Positions 6,529 to 7,077 of a stretch of 7,077 bases of DNA are shown piece after piece. The DNA is from Dehalococcoidia bacterium (GTDB lineage: Bacteria > Chloroflexota > Dehalococcoidia > SM23-28-2), in assembly GCA_022866185.1 (NCBI GenBank), contig JALHUG010000147.1, positions 1-7,077 of the forward strand, in the 5' to 3' direction. A program made the position numbers and the translations under genes. Positions within the stretch are counted from its first letter, which is position 1. The number at the start of each line of letters is the position of its first letter. The notes under the pieces are model-generated. The model did no database searches, was not told where the DNA came from, and was given only the letters and a program-made list of their open reading frames with translations.

Positions 6529-7077
6529 TCAGCCTCTCTTCTTGCCCATCATCTCTTGTCGGCGTTTTACCACCCAGTAGATGCCGCTCAGGCCGACCAG
6601 CATGCCCACCAGAACCGTAGGCGTGGCCTTCGTCATGATGCCCTCGGTCTTCTCCTGGATTGGCTCCGGCCCAAGCTGGGGCATCCCCAGCTCCTGGAAG
6701 CGATGGGGGCCGATGTACAGGAGGGAGGTGCCTCCTGCCTCCTCCTTGCCGTAGACGTGATCCACGTATCTCTCCGGGTGCTCCCGAATCCTGGCCTCCG
6801 CTACAGTAATCAGCGCGTCGCGCTCCCCGAACTCAAGCGCCCCCGTTGGGCAGGTGTGGACGCAGGCCGGCTCCAACCCCGAGCTCAGCCGATCGGAGCA
6901 GAAGGTGCACTTCTTGATCACCGGCCCCTCAAGCAAGCCCTTGTCCCACTGGAAGGTGGGGACGTCGAAAGGACAGGCGATCATGCAGTAGCGACAGCCA
7001 ATGCAGCGGTCCGCGTGGTAGAGCACCGGGCCTTCTTCCGTCTTGTGCAAAGCCCCCACCGGACACGCCGATACGCA
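6529..7077 (-). CDS. 4Fe-4S ferredoxin-type electron-transfer subunit with C-terminal membrane anchor (partial, FdnH/HybA-like)
   Basis: The last 182 residues of a polyferredoxin-type subunit; the gene continues past the right edge with no start in view. A GTG at 7059 is an internal valine codon, since the frame stays open to the edge and encodes the end of a ferredoxin motif (CxxxCP). Counting from the edge, cluster cysteines are at 1 and 5, then 25/28/31/35 (CIGCRYCMIACP), then 57/60 and 72/76 (CTFC...CVHTCP), as in subunits carrying four [4Fe-4S] clusters. A linker follows with YIGPHRFQELGMP, like the segment before the anchor in FdnH/HybA proteins. A single hydrophobic helix (about 153-170) ends in KRRQEMMGKKRG. 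The basic tail suggests that the C-terminus is cytoplasmic and the cluster domain extracytoplasmic, as in FdnH. It would relay electrons between a molybdo/tungsto catalytic subunit, probably encoded upstream, and the adjacent HybB-like protein. Confidence 0.9.
   Translation of the reverse strand, partial: CVSACPVGALHKTEEGPVLYHADRCIGCRYCMIACPFDVPTFQWDKGLLEGPVIKKCTFCSDRLSSGLEPACVHTCPTGALEFGERDALITVAEARIREHPERYVDHVYGKEEAGGTSLLYIGPHRFQELGMPQLGPEPIQEKTEGIMTKATPTVLVGMLVGLSGIYWVVKRRQEMMGKKRG

Noticed and set aside
7057..7059. GTG as start of the iron-sulfur subunit
   Set aside because: The frame remains open to the window edge and the upstream codons encode conserved ferredoxin cysteines, so this is an internal valine.
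1..7077. CRISPR arrays, tRNA or rRNA genes, insertion sequences, selenocysteine-insertion elements
   Set aside because: No direct-repeat/spacer pattern, tRNA-like cloverleaf, transposase or terminal inverted repeats, and no in-frame TGA inside a conserved gene were seen.

Overview
The window holds five genes on the minus strand that form most of an anaerobic molybdenum/tungsten oxidoreductase operon, plus one convergent plus-strand gene. The DNA is GC-rich with GC-rich third codon positions. The contents (a radical SAM/B12 enzyme, a tungsten-type aldehyde:ferredoxin oxidoreductase, a membrane-bound formate dehydrogenase-type module) suggest an anaerobic or microaerophilic bacterium. The order ferredoxin subunit - NrfD/HybB membrane subunit - fdhE recalls formate dehydrogenase-like loci of Chloroflexota (Dehalococcoidia), but that assignment is weak and rests on gene order only.

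Layout from left to right. Positions 69-1532 (+) encode a B12-binding-domain radical SAM protein with a GTG start. Positions 1533-1853 carry no confident gene; they hold a perfect 10-bp hairpin between the convergent units and short stretches that look like the remains of a minus-strand gene. The minus-strand operon then reads, from right to left in its own transcription order: a multi-[4Fe-4S] ferredoxin-type electron-transfer subunit with a C-terminal membrane anchor (cut by the right window edge); a ten-helix NrfD/HybB-type quinone-reactive membrane subunit; an FdhE-type formate dehydrogenase accessory protein with four CxxC pairs; a complete aldehyde ferredoxin oxidoreductase (AOR) family protein; and a MobA-type molybdenum cofactor guanylyltransferase. 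Gaps are 21, 54, 16 and 69 nt, consistent with co-transcription. The promoter, and very probably the catalytic molybdopterin subunit, lie to the right of the window.

How the genes fit together: the iron-sulfur and HybB-like subunits would carry electrons between an extracytoplasmic molybdo/tungsto-enzyme (probably formate dehydrogenase-like) and the quinone pool. FdhE would help that enzyme mature. MobA would supply the guanylated (bis-MGD) cofactor it needs. AOR is the odd member: known AORs use a non-nucleotide tungstopterin and pass electrons to ferredoxin, so its presence between fdhE and mobA suggests a functional link between aldehyde/carboxylate and formate redox chemistry, or simply shared tungsten-enzyme regulation. 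No mobile element, CRISPR array, tRNA or rRNA was seen. I did not find a clearly undescribed system; the most interesting points are the AOR placement and the decayed-looking convergent region.
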